Notes: a model not told the origin generated them from the letters alone. Shown: positions 36,203-47,048, counted from the first letter of the stretch. The stretch is 64,000 nt of DNA from an uncultured Paraprevotella sp. (GCA_944321565.1 CALULT010000003.1:1-64000), one strand, 5' to 3'. Numbers and translations are program-made.

Positions 36203-36256
36203 CAAAAAAATGGGGTACATCCTGTAGAATAACCACCGGAAATAACAAATATTTGC

Positions 36257-36264
36257 TACTTTTG
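36257..36264 (+). promoter_or_regulatory. -7 element of the trmN6-like gene
   Basis: TACTTTTG 44 bp before the start codon. The -33 is not clear. Confidence 0.45.
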
Positions 36265-36307
36265 CAAGCATATTCATAAGACAGGGGAAGAGAAGGGAAA
36301 AGACGGC

Positions 36308-37018
36308 ATGGGAAAAACGCATTTCGACTTCAAAAAATTTACGATATATCATGACAAATGTGCCATGAAGGTGGGAACGGACGGTGTCTTGCTTGGCGCA
36401 TGGACGGAACCGCTTCCTGGCACGAGCCGTATTTTGGATATCGGGACGGGTTCCGGATTGATTGCTATTATGCTGGCCCAGAAAAGCGATGCGGAAATCA
36501 TTGGCATTGATTTGGACGATCCGGCCATTTCACAAGCTGAAGGAAATGGCCGGAATACACCGTGGGCACATCGGTTGCATTTTATTCAAGCGGATGCATC
36601 CGCATTTGATCCACAATCCACCTTCCAGTTGATTGTATGCAATCCTCCTTTTTTTACGGAATCCCTGCAGTGTCCCGATTCCCGGCGAAATGATGCGCGT
36701 CACTCTGCCGCGCTACCTTTCGATGTGCTTGTTTCTCGTGCTGCAAACTGGCTGGAGGCCGATGGATTGCTTAATGTGGTCTTACCTGCGGGGCAAGCCG
36801 ACGGCTTTGTCCAAAAAGCATGGGAACATGGCCTCCAGTTGTCCGACAGGTGTTGGGTGCGCACCAAGCCTGATACGCCCCCCAAACGGGTTTTATTGAG
36901 CTTCCGGAAAGGACATGCCGAGTATCCATCCTCCAAATGGCTGGCCATTCGTAAAGAAGATGGATGTTACACGGACGAATATAAGGCACTCACAAAAGAC
37001 TATTATCTAAATTTCTGA
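36308..37018 (+). CDS. tRNA1(Val) adenine-37 N6-methyltransferase (TrmN6/YfiC-like)
   Basis: 236 aa Rossmann-fold SAM-dependent methyltransferase. The N-terminus KKFTIYHDKCAMKVGTDGVLLGAW is the TrmN6 signature. SAM-binding motif I is ILDIGTGSGLIAIMLAQ, motif II is IIGIDLDD, and the N6-adenine motif IV is NPPFF. It probably methylates A37 of tRNA-Val. Divergent from lon with a 165-bp shared control region. Confidence 0.9.
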   Translation: MGKTHFDFKKFTIYHDKCAMKVGTDGVLLGAWTEPLPGTSRILDIGTGSGLIAIMLAQKSDAEIIGIDLDDPAISQAEGNGRNTPWAHRLHFIQADASAFDPQSTFQLIVCNPPFFTESLQCPDSRRNDARHSAALPFDVLVSRAANWLEADGLLNVVLPAGQADGFVQKAWEHGLQLSDRCWVRTKPDTPPKRVLLSFRKGHAEYPSSKWLAIRKEDGCYTDEYKALTKDYYLNF

Positions 37019-37035
37019 TTTGTGGATTTTCCTTT

Positions 37036-38052
37036 TTATAGCTTCAGGCGTTTCATCATTTCCTTGTTGAATTGTTCAATCCTACGGAGATTGCGGTTAC
37101 GCAAAGTGACACTCAGGCTGACCAGTTCGTCGTATAGTTCAAAGAACACTTTCCCGATAGGTTGTTCATGTTGCGTGTTGATAATCATGTTCAGGCCTTT
37201 GTGAATAACCTGCACGTCGATTTCCGTTCCTGCATCCATAGGGTCGCCGTCGAAATGCACCACACCGGGATGTTTGCGGTGGATGTGTATGTGTTTCCCT
37301 CGGAAAGTCTTGATGCGGCTGTTTTGTAATAATGTCCTGTTGAAAAGCTGAAAAGCTATTTGCGGGGCTTCCAACACGGTGAAGGGCTCCATGATGGTTA
37401 CGTCCAACAGACCGTCCGACATGGAAGCATGAGGAGCGATATAGGCATTGTTGCCATATTGCGAGGCATTGGCGCAAGCTATTAGGAACGCTTTGTATTT
37501 CGCGGTTTCGCCTTCAATCTCAATTTCGTATGTGTCCGGGCGATATTTCAATCCTTCACGTAACGTGTTTTCCAAATACGTGAGCATGCCTCTTTTTTCG
37601 GAATGTGCGAATTTAGCGCTCACAAAAGCGTCAAACCCCATGCCGCAAGTGCAGAAGAACGGTGTTTCATTAATTTTCCCATAATCCAAACGCTCTATCT
37701 CAAAACGGTTGACCACCTTTATCGCGCCTACAGGCTCCATCGGGATATGCAGATGCCGCGCAAGCCCGTTGCCAGACCCACAGGGTATGATTCCCAATGC
37801 CGTGGAGGTATGCACAAGCGCACGGGCGATTTCGTTGACTGTCCCGTCACCGCCAATGGCAATGACCGCATCAAGCCCATTGTCCACCCATTCTTTAGTC
37901 AATGTTGTTGCATGTCCGGAATAATCCGTCCGGGCTATTTGATAATCAAACTTGTCTTTGTCTAGAAATCTAGGAATCAGCCGGACAATATCTTCCTTGT
38001 CCTGCGTCCCGGAAATCGGATTAACAATAAAAGCGACATTTTTTTTTGCCAT
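37036..38052 (-). CDS. Diacylglycerol/sphingoid-type lipid kinase (DAGK catalytic family)
   Basis: 338 aa from ATG 38052 (MAKKNVAFIVNP), chosen because the promoter at 38071-38101 lies just upstream; the frame itself runs to 38193. The DAGK domain shows IVNPISGTQDKEDI, the nucleotide-binding VIAIGGDGTVNEIARAL and GIIPCGSGNGLARHL. The C-terminal sandwich has CGMGFDAFVSAKFA and VVHFDGDPMD. Family members phosphorylate lipid hydroxyls (diacylglycerol, undecaprenol, sphingosine or ceramide). Divergent placement against serine palmitoyltransferase makes a sphingolipid substrate worth considering, but that is inference. Confidence 0.88.
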   Translation of the reverse strand: MAKKNVAFIVNPISGTQDKEDIVRLIPRFLDKDKFDYQIARTDYSGHATTLTKEWVDNGLDAVIAIGGDGTVNEIARALVHTSTALGIIPCGSGNGLARHLHIPMEPVGAIKVVNRFEIERLDYGKINETPFFCTCGMGFDAFVSAKFAHSEKRGMLTYLENTLREGLKYRPDTYEIEIEGETAKYKAFLIACANASQYGNNAYIAPHASMSDGLLDVTIMEPFTVLEAPQIAFQLFNRTLLQNSRIKTFRGKHIHIHRKHPGVVHFDGDPMDAGTEIDVQVIHKGLNMIINTQHEQPIGKVFFELYDELVSLSVTLRNRNLRRIEQFNKEMMKRLKL

Positions 38053-38070
38053 AACACCAGAAATTGCACA

Positions 38071-38101
38071 CAAAGATAAGATAAAAACTGAAACAGGACA
38101 A
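38071..38101 (-). promoter_or_regulatory. Promoter of lipid kinase gene
   Basis: On the minus strand TTG (38099-38101), 20 bp, TATCTTTG (38071-38078), 19 bp before the start codon. Confidence 0.65.
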
Positions 38102-38172
38102 CGGAAACCTGAAGCCGGAAACACTTTAGAAAGTTTTTTTAGGATAAAGACCGTAGGAAAAGATGTTTTTAT

Positions 38173-38180
38173 TACCTTTG
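38173..38180 (+). promoter_or_regulatory. -7 element of serine palmitoyltransferase gene
   Basis: TACCTTTG 30 bp before the ATG at 38210. The -33 is not recognisable. Confidence 0.5.
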
Positions 38181-38209
38181 CACTGTTTTTCAAATATGTT
38201 TCAATTCAG

Positions 38210-39394
38210 ATGGGTTTATTACAAGACAAATTGGCGAAATATGACGAGCCACAGAAGTTTATGGCCAAAGGCATATATCCTTATTTTAGGGAAATAGAAG
38301 GAAAACAGGGCACGGAAGTCCTTATGGGAGGACATCGTGTGCTGATGTTCGGTTCCAATGCCTATACCGGACTCACTGGTGACGACCGAATAATCGAGGC
38401 TGGTGTGGCCGCCATGCGTAAATACGGTTCTGGATGCGCCGGGTCGCGTTTCCTGAATGGCACGTTGGACTTGCACGTACAACTCGAAAAAGAATTGGCC
38501 GATTTTGTCGGGAAAGACCAAGCACTGTGTTTTGCCACCGGATTTACAGTAAATTCAGGTGTCATACCTTGCCTTGTCGGGCGGGGGGACTATATCATCT
38601 GCGATGACCGCGACCATGCATCTATTGTGGATGGCAAAAGATTGTCCTTCGCGCAAAATCTGAAGTACAAGCATAACGACATGGCTGATTTGGAAAAGCA
38701 ATTGCAAAAATGCCAGCCAGAGGCCATAAAATTGATTGTTGTCGATGGCGTGTTTTCAATGGAAGGCGACTTGGCCAATCTGCCGGAAATCGTAAGGCTT
38801 AAGCACAAATATAACGCGACCATCATGGTGGACGAAGCCCACGGGCTAGGCGTGTTTGGCAGGCAAGGGAGGGGAGTGTGCGACCATTTCGGGCTCACAG
38901 ACGAAATCGACCTGATTATGGGCACATTTAGCAAGTCTCTCGCTTCCATCGGTGGTTTCATTGCTTCGGACCAATGCATCATCAATTGGTTGAAACATAA
39001 CGCACGTACCTATATTTTCAGTGCTTCCTCCACGCCTGCAGCCACAGCTTGTGCTTTGGAAGCTTTGCATATCATTCAAAATGAGCCGGAACGTTTGGAA
39101 GCTTTGTGGGATGTGACCAATTATGCTTTGAAACGCTTCCGGGAAGCTGGCTTCGAAATCGGTGCCACCGAGTCGCCCATCATTCCGTTATATGTGCGCG
39201 ATACGGAGAAAACGTTCGAAGTCACGAAAATGGCTTTTGACGAGGGTGTATTTATCAATCCTGTCATACCACCGGCTTGCGCACCGCAAGACACATTAGT
39301 GCGTTTCGCATTGATGGCCAACCACACGCATGCCCAAGTTGACGAAGCGATTGAAAAATTGACCAAAGTATTCAAGCAATTGGGAATCTTGTAA
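38210..39394 (+). CDS. spt: Serine palmitoyltransferase (alpha-oxoamine synthase)
   Basis: 394 aa PLP enzyme condensing serine with an acyl-CoA to 3-ketosphinganine, the first step of sphingolipid synthesis. The start is ATG 38210 (MGLLQDKLAKYDEP); the frame continues 86 codons upstream into the kinase promoter and is not used. PLP-site residues are His136 in DRDHASIVDG, Asp208/His211 in VDEAHGLG and the Schiff-base Lys242 in GTFSKSLASIGG. The sequence GSGCAGSRFLNGT is shared with KBL/BioF, but the MAKGIYPYFREIEG N-terminus and the taxon favour Spt over KBL. High identity to the Bacteroides enzyme would confirm this. Confidence 0.88.
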   Translation: MGLLQDKLAKYDEPQKFMAKGIYPYFREIEGKQGTEVLMGGHRVLMFGSNAYTGLTGDDRIIEAGVAAMRKYGSGCAGSRFLNGTLDLHVQLEKELADFVGKDQALCFATGFTVNSGVIPCLVGRGDYIICDDRDHASIVDGKRLSFAQNLKYKHNDMADLEKQLQKCQPEAIKLIVVDGVFSMEGDLANLPEIVRLKHKYNATIMVDEAHGLGVFGRQGRGVCDHFGLTDEIDLIMGTFSKSLASIGGFIASDQCIINWLKHNARTYIFSASSTPAATACALEALHIIQNEPERLEALWDVTNYALKRFREAGFEIGATESPIIPLYVRDTEKTFEVTKMAFDEGVFINPVIPPACAPQDTLVRFALMANHTHAQVDEAIEKLTKVFKQLGIL

Positions 39395-39675
39395 AAGCCA
39401 AATACGGGCAAATTAGATGAAAATCGCGATTTTTATACCAGTGAGATAAGGAAATACCTTTTTCTTAGAGGAAAGACAGAGGGGAGCAGCAGCGCAGTTG
39501 CCCCCTTTATTCTTCTATTTTTGCAATTAAACATAATACGGGTTAGAATGTTTTTTGCGGGAAGGACATTTTATGTCCCTTTGTCTGTACTTCCTGTATG
39601 CATGAAGCTATTCTTTCCATTCGCTGTTTCTAATATTTCTTCGTGTGATTGAGCCCGCGACACGGGATTTTTCCC

Positions 39676-39683
39676 TAACTTTG
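39676..39683 (+). promoter_or_regulatory. -7 element of the RluD-like gene
   Basis: TAACTTTG eight bases before the ATG at 39691, so the transcript may be nearly leaderless if that start is used. Confidence 0.5.
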
Positions 39684-39690
39684 CATAAAA

Positions 39691-40617
39691 ATGGAAAGTA
39701 TGGAGAATCATTCGGGAAAAATATACGCAGCATCTAAATACATTGAACTTCGTGTAAAACGCTCCATGGGCCTGATGGATTTCTTGATGGAGTCTATGAG
39801 CATTAGCCGCAACAAAGCCAAGGACATCTTGGCAGGCCATGGCGTGACGGTGAACAAGCAAATCATTTCGCAGTATGATTTTGAGGTGCAACCCGGTATG
39901 TCTGTGTTCGTGAGCCGACACAAACGAAAAAATGAACTGAGAAGTAAGTTCGTCAGCATCGTCTATGAAGACCCTTCTATCATCGTGGTGGAAAAAAATG
40001 TCGGAATCCTTTCCGTGCCGGCTACGGCAAAGCAATATTCTGTCAAAGATATATTGAATGAATATTTCGCCAAGCGCCATTTTAAGTGCACCGCTCATGC
40101 CGTACATAGATTGGATCGTGAGACGTCCGGATTGATGATGTATGCAAAAAACATTGATATCCAAATGATTTTGGAAGAGCATTGGCAAGAAATCGTGACG
40201 GATAGAAGGTATGTGGCCGTTGTCTGCGGGAAGATGGAACAGGACGGTGGCACCATTTCTTCGTGGCTGAAAGACAACAAAGCCTATGTCACCTATTCCA
40301 GTCCGACGGATAATGGCGGCAAGTTTGCAGTCACGCACTACCATACGTTGGATGTGCGCGACCGCTACTCGTTAGTGGAACTGAAACTGGAAACCGGAAG
40401 AAAGAACCAAATCCGTGTCCACATGCAGGACATCGGACATCCCATTGTGGGCGACCCTAAATATGGCAATGGCAGCAATCCGATAAAACGTCTCGGGCTC
40501 CATGCCTATCGACTGAATTTCTACCATCCTGTCACAGGCGAACTTATGGAGTTTTCCACTCCTATCCCCTCCTCTTTTCTCCGGTTGTTTCCTGAAGGGG
40601 AAATGAGTGAAAAATAA
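39691..40617 (+). CDS. RluA/RluD family rRNA pseudouridine synthase
   Basis: 308 aa. The N-terminal S4 RNA-binding domain (about 23-75) includes MSISRNKAKDILAGHGVTVN. The catalytic domain has Asp142 in AHAVHRLDRETSGLMM, then ETGRKNQIRVHM and GHPIVGDPKYG. It isomerises specific uridines in 23S rRNA, or possibly tRNA. The near coincidence of -7 element and start codon suggests a very short leader, or use of ATG 39700 (MENHSGK). Confidence 0.9.
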   Translation: MESMENHSGKIYAASKYIELRVKRSMGLMDFLMESMSISRNKAKDILAGHGVTVNKQIISQYDFEVQPGMSVFVSRHKRKNELRSKFVSIVYEDPSIIVVEKNVGILSVPATAKQYSVKDILNEYFAKRHFKCTAHAVHRLDRETSGLMMYAKNIDIQMILEEHWQEIVTDRRYVAVVCGKMEQDGGTISSWLKDNKAYVTYSSPTDNGGKFAVTHYHTLDVRDRYSLVELKLETGRKNQIRVHMQDIGHPIVGDPKYGNGSNPIKRLGLHAYRLNFYHPVTGELMEFSTPIPSSFLRLFPEGEMSEK

Positions 40618-40675
40618 TGATGTCAGGATAATACAAAGCCGAAACAGGACGTAAACCGTTTACGGTACTTGCACA

Positions 40676-40721
40676 GACAAGCAAATGGCGGTGTTGAACT
40701 CAACACCGCCATTTGCTTGTC
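40676..40721. terminator. Very long perfect inverted repeat (bidirectional terminator)
   Basis: Two 22-bp arms (40676-40697 and 40700-40721) are perfectly complementary with only two bases between them, placed between convergent genes. Arms include CAAATGGCGGTGTTGA. Confidence 0.75.
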
Positions 40722-40732
40722 ATCTTGATGCC

Positions 40733-43543
40733 TCAGGCTCTTTTCTTGATGAATTTTACAGTCTTGCGAGATGTGCCATCCGTGGCATAAACCATATACA
40801 CTCCAACTGGCAAAGAAGATACGTCCACTACGTGCGAGCCTCTGCCCAAACGGCATTGCTCCACGGGAAGTCCGGAAAGTGAATAGACCATGATTTGCAC
40901 CTCGCGTGAGGAATGCACCAAAATGGCTGTGCCACAGGCTTTCACGGATAGGGTCGCCCCCTCTTCTTCCACTTCGGCAATGGCTGTTTCGCCCCCTTCT
41001 TCCCCACTCTGCACAGGTTCCAGTACGAAGGTGAAGTCGGAAGGCATTTCTGTGATTTGGTCACAAGTCAACGTTCCTTCATCAATTCCCCAAAAGGTGT
41101 GCCCGTAGTCTTCCGAAATTTGGAAGTTGCATGCGATTTCATCTCCGCCGGCTTTTCTATAGAAGAAGAAGCTCCCGCGTTCACGGTTGTAACTCCGTGC
41201 TGTCAGCTTTCCTGTATAGTTGACATAAGCCGAATCGTTATGGGTATAGATTTTGTAGCGCATGGTCTTGTCGTCCCACGTGATGTGCCACACGTAGGCT
41301 GCCGAATCCGTTTCGCTGTCCATGGCATCGAATATCATGTCGTTGCTGTTCAGGTATTTGTCCGTTTCACGCTCTTTAATCCGATAATAGCCGTCCTCCA
41401 GATGTTGTCCTTCCTGATAAACATTGACCACGAAATCAAAACTTGCCTCGTAGGTCCGCGATGTGGAGGAACTATCCACCCAATCCAAATGACGTTCCAA
41501 TGACGTCTGCAAATTGTCAAAATGGATAGAGTTTGTATGCTCGCCAGAACTCCAAGTATAGACGCCATTGCGGTAACGGATGGAAGTGGTCTGCCCCATC
41601 ATCGTCACGGTTCTCCCCACCGGTATCATCGCGCTAAGCCCTTCTTGGGCTACACCGTCAACTTCCAATGTGGGAATCACTGCGGAATTCCTAATCGTGA
41701 ACACTTGTTCAATTTGCACTCCGGATTCGTTAGTCAACAGCATGCGGATGACACGGTCTTTTGCCTCCTGCGTGAACGTGTAGGAACCGGCAGCTGCCAG
41801 CAAACTTCCATCTTCGTCATACCAGCGTGTGTTGGACACGTAGTTCCAATTGGCATAATCTGCACCGAGCGTCACTTCCCGCCCTGCCACGGCACTGAAT
41901 TCCGTTGTGTTTGTCATGCGCACCCCTTCGTATTCCACCCACGGGGTCAATGTAGCTCGTATGCCTTCCCCGCTCACGGAAATGCAGAACATCTGTGTGC
42001 ATCTCACGCCATGTGCGTTCGTGTAATGAAGACGGTACAACCCTGAAGTGTTGGCCGTGATGTCGCGGCTGTTGCCTTTCACCCCGTCTTCCCATTCCCA
42101 GTTCCCTGTGTCGGTTTCGCCTTCGGGCAATGCGGCGCGGAGCGTCATCGTGGTTCCTTTGGCCACATTCTTCATTTCAGCATACGGACGCACTTCGCCC
42201 TCGCATACCACCTCAGGCAAGAGAATAGTAGGCTTGTTTTCTTCCGTCACTGGCTTGTCATTGTGCATCAATGTCCCGTATCCCGTGTGGTCGTAGCCGC
42301 CGCTGTTCACCCCGTATGTGTTGTCGCCACCATGCTCAATACCCACAATGGTGGTCATGCGCTTGCAATATTTCATCGGGATGCCCATCCGGTTTTCGAA
42401 ATGGTTCACGAACAGCTGCCATATCGGACGGTGCTGTCCGCGTCCCGTGGCATTCAGTGCCCCCATCCACCAGTTCGGGGTATAAGGAATGTCCTCTGGA
42501 TCCACCTGGTTGCAGTTGTACATGGCCACATATTCCGCTGCTCCGGCCACCATCGTCCTGCCCGCCATGCCTGGAATCAATGGGTTGTAAAGGTTGCAAA
42601 ACGCATTGTCACCTTGGTTGTAGGCCGTCTGAAGGGCGTATGACAGCAATCCGAGCGCGGCCATGGCATGTCCTTGGTCACGTCCGCTTTCCTGCATTTG
42701 GTTCAAGTACCCCAGCGGGCCTCGCTCATCCTCGTGAAACCAAGGAATCAATCCCCAGCCATATCCGCACATGCCTTGGTCGGTCTTCCAAGGATGGCTG
42801 TCGCCCACATAAAGCGATTCGTTGCCCGGTCCTTCCTTAATCCACCACATGCCATAGTTATAAATGTCCGGCAGGTCGGCAAACACGCCCAACGACACGC
42901 AGAACACGGCGTTGCCCAGCCCCCAGTTGCTATGGTAATGGTACCAGTTCCCCTCTCGGGTCACGGTGTCGTGCCGCCGTTCCAGGAAATCCTGTGCCGT
43001 GGTGAACCACACGTCTATCATCCATTGTTTGAAGCGTTCGAAATCTTCTTTTGCCCATCCGTCATAGTCGCGCATCAGTTCGGCTGCATTCAGAAACTGG
43101 TAGCCAATGAAGCCCGGCACTAGGGATTGGTTGGTGTTTCCCCCGATACCTTTGGTTATCAGAGAATATTGGTTCAGCACGTAAATGGCACGGTTGGCCC
43201 ACTGCCTGTCGTCTGTGAGTTTCCACAGCAACGCGCATTGGTATGCCTTGGCCGCGTTCCGGTAAGCGTTCATGTAATTCTCGTCACCGGCAATGCCGCG
43301 CTTGATATACTCCGTCACCCCCCAAATGTCTGTTTCAGGTTTGGCTGCCACCCAACTGTTCTTCAACACGTTAAAAGCAGCCACCGTCTGTGCGTCATTG
43401 TTTGCCAGCCTTTGCTTGATCTCTTCTATGTCCTGTTCAGAATGCAACAGTCCCGGATGCACAAAATTTCCTTGTCCAAACACGTTACCGTTTCCGACAC
43501 AGAAATACATGGCAGCCACCCATAAAGAAAGTTTCTTCATCAT
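40733..43543 (-). CDS. Large secreted protein with alginate-lyase-like (alpha/alpha) domain
   Basis: 936 aa. A signal peptide ends near GNVFG. An (alpha/alpha)-barrel lyase domain (about 25-390) begins VHPGLLHSEQDIEEIKQRL, the usual opening of PF05426-type lyases. WYHYHSNWGLGN and ESGRDQGHAMAALGLL match the conserved His/Asn and Tyr/His regions of uronate lyases (PL38-like grouping possible). Several Ig-like modules follow (about 450-650), then a CBM-like stretch (about 680-850). The C-terminal 75 residues (VYSLSGLPVEQCRLGRGSHV, ending VKFIKKRA) resemble a Por/T9SS sorting domain. A role in cutting uronic acid-containing polysaccharide is likely; the exact substrate is open. Confidence 0.75.
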   Translation of the reverse strand: MMKKLSLWVAAMYFCVGNGNVFGQGNFVHPGLLHSEQDIEEIKQRLANNDAQTVAAFNVLKNSWVAAKPETDIWGVTEYIKRGIAGDENYMNAYRNAAKAYQCALLWKLTDDRQWANRAIYVLNQYSLITKGIGGNTNQSLVPGFIGYQFLNAAELMRDYDGWAKEDFERFKQWMIDVWFTTAQDFLERRHDTVTREGNWYHYHSNWGLGNAVFCVSLGVFADLPDIYNYGMWWIKEGPGNESLYVGDSHPWKTDQGMCGYGWGLIPWFHEDERGPLGYLNQMQESGRDQGHAMAALGLLSYALQTAYNQGDNAFCNLYNPLIPGMAGRTMVAGAAEYVAMYNCNQVDPEDIPYTPNWWMGALNATGRGQHRPIWQLFVNHFENRMGIPMKYCKRMTTIVGIEHGGDNTYGVNSGGYDHTGYGTLMHNDKPVTEENKPTILLPEVVCEGEVRPYAEMKNVAKGTTMTLRAALPEGETDTGNWEWEDGVKGNSRDITANTSGLYRLHYTNAHGVRCTQMFCISVSGEGIRATLTPWVEYEGVRMTNTTEFSAVAGREVTLGADYANWNYVSNTRWYDEDGSLLAAAGSYTFTQEAKDRVIRMLLTNESGVQIEQVFTIRNSAVIPTLEVDGVAQEGLSAMIPVGRTVTMMGQTTSIRYRNGVYTWSSGEHTNSIHFDNLQTSLERHLDWVDSSSTSRTYEASFDFVVNVYQEGQHLEDGYYRIKERETDKYLNSNDMIFDAMDSETDSAAYVWHITWDDKTMRYKIYTHNDSAYVNYTGKLTARSYNRERGSFFFYRKAGGDEIACNFQISEDYGHTFWGIDEGTLTCDQITEMPSDFTFVLEPVQSGEEGGETAIAEVEEEGATLSVKACGTAILVHSSREVQIMVYSLSGLPVEQCRLGRGSHVVDVSSLPVGVYMVYATDGTSRKTVKFIKKRA

Positions 43544-43743
43544 TTTTCTTCTATTCTTTGGTTAATTCCATGAAAAAAACTACGATTTGGGGGCGCAAAT
43601 TCCTCAATGCGCATACATAATTTAACGTTTATGGATGCTTGGAAACTGCAAAATCTCCGCCAATCGTGGTTTTCCAAATATGGTGGCGGATGGCTGGCTT
43701 CACATCCCAGTAGGCAATAAGTCGCATTTTTCCGCATACGGAA

Positions 43744-43928
43744 AGTTTCAGAGCCTGGAACACTCAGTTTCAAAGCCTGAAACACCCAGTTTCAAGGCCT
43801 GGAACACCCAGTTTCAAGGCCTGGAACACCCAGTTTCAAAGGCCTGGAACACCCAGTTTCAAAGGCTTGGAACACCCAGTTTCAAGGCCTGGAACACCCA
43901 GTTTCAAAGGCTTGGAACACCCAGTTTG
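43744..43928. repeat. Tandem array of eight 22-23 bp units
   Basis: Eight directly adjacent copies of AGTTTCAAGGCCTGGAACAC-type units, starting at 43744, 43766, 43788, 43810, 43832, 43855, 43878 and 43900, plus a truncated ninth (43923). Units 5, 6 and 8 have one extra A. Each unit is an imperfect inverted repeat (GTTTCA...TGGAAC), so the array could fold into a row of small hairpins. There are no spacers, so this is not CRISPR. A frame crosses it (43635-43934) but lacks a promoter or homology. Confidence 0.85.
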
Positions 43929-43997
43929 TTGTAGTCTGATGTCGTATGCCTTCTGATTAAGGTTATGTTTCCGTTGTTGTGTTGGTCTGTTTACGCA

Positions 43998-44033
43998 AAG
44001 ACGCCACCCTGGGATTATCCAAGATGGCGTCTT
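43998..44033 (-). terminator. Probable dapA terminator
   Basis: Nine-bp stem (43998-44006 with 44025-44033) 24 bp after the dapA stop. The minus-strand tail is only TTTGCG. Confidence 0.5.
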
Positions 44034-44057
44034 AGTCATTCCTTTTTTCAAAAAATC

Positions 44058-44951
44058 TCAATAGCGGATATCTAATTCCTTCAGGATAGCCGTGATTTTC
44101 TCCATTGTGGTCAGACGTGTCGGCACCAAAGGCAAACGTAACTGGTTTTCAATCATTCCCATGGCATGTAACATGGCTTTCACGCCTGCCGGATTGCCAT
44201 CGACAAACAATAGTTTGAACAGTTCTGCAAACTTATGGTGGATGATTCGTGCATGTTCATAATCGCCGTTCAACGCCATGCGTACCATGCGGCTGAACTC
44301 CGCGGGCAAGGCATTGCCTATGACGGAAATCACGCCCACGGCTCCCAACGTGATCAACGGGAACGTGATGCCATCGTCGCCCGAAATCACATCAAAGTTG
44401 GCAGGTTTGTTTTTGATGATGTCGTCCATCTGTGTGATATTCCCGCTGGCTTCCTTGATGGCCACGATGTTGTCGAAGTCGTGCGCCAACCGGAGCGTTG
44501 TTTCCGCGTTCATGTTCACTCCCGTGCGCCCCGGCACATTATAGAGCACCACTGGAACGGGCGAGGCTTCCGCTATCGCCTTAAAATGCTGATACAATCC
44601 TTCTTGCGATGGTTTATTATAGTACGGGCAAACGGAAAGGACACCGTCTATCCCGCTCCAATCATTGCTTTTTAATTCCGACACTATCGCGGCCGTGTTG
44701 TTGCCGCCACATCCCATCAGCAAGGGGACACGCCCTGCCACCCTGTCCACCAACAGCTGTTTCAACGTTTTCTTTTCTTCTGCAGACAAACAAGGTGTTT
44801 CCGCCGTCGTGCCCATAATGCATAGGAAATCCACTCCATTGGAAATCTGATATTCCACCAGGCGCGTCAACGCATCATAGTCAATACTTCCGTCTGACTT
44901 GAATGGAGTAACCAAGGCTATGCCCAATCCCTTGAACTTATTTTGTGCCAT
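44058..44951 (-). CDS. dapA: 4-hydroxy-tetrahydrodipicolinate synthase
   Basis: 297 aa. It condenses pyruvate with aspartate semialdehyde in lysine and meso-diaminopimelate synthesis. TIM-barrel landmarks are GTTAETPCLS (the Thr pair contacting substrate), the proton-relay Tyr137 in VLYNVPGRTG, the Schiff-base Lys166 in AIKEASG and VISGDDG. Length and motifs are canonical. It lies 66 bp after ligA but has its own promoter in that gap. Confidence 0.96.
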   Translation of the reverse strand: MAQNKFKGLGIALVTPFKSDGSIDYDALTRLVEYQISNGVDFLCIMGTTAETPCLSAEEKKTLKQLLVDRVAGRVPLLMGCGGNNTAAIVSELKSNDWSGIDGVLSVCPYYNKPSQEGLYQHFKAIAEASPVPVVLYNVPGRTGVNMNAETTLRLAHDFDNIVAIKEASGNITQMDDIIKNKPANFDVISGDDGITFPLITLGAVGVISVIGNALPAEFSRMVRMALNGDYEHARIIHHKFAELFKLLFVDGNPAGVKAMLHAMGMIENQLRLPLVPTRLTTMEKITAILKELDIRY

Positions 44952-44979
44952 AAATTAAATACTTCTATCAAATTCGCGA

Positions 44980-45010
44980 CAAAAATACAAATTAAATCCC
45001 AAAACACAAA
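44980..45010 (-). promoter_or_regulatory. Promoter of dapA
   Basis: On the minus strand TTTG (45007-45010), 19 bp, TATTTTTG (44980-44987), in the gap just after ligA. dapA can therefore be expressed independently of ligA. Confidence 0.7.
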
Positions 45011-45017
45011 CATTTCT

Positions 45018-47048
<2,031 letters not shown>

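Noticed and set aside
39571..40344. 257-aa minus-strand frame over the RluD-like gene
   Set aside because: Antisense to the S4 and catalytic domains of a well-supported gene.
43744..43928. CRISPR array
   Set aside because: Units are adjacent with no unique spacers and no cas genes are present.
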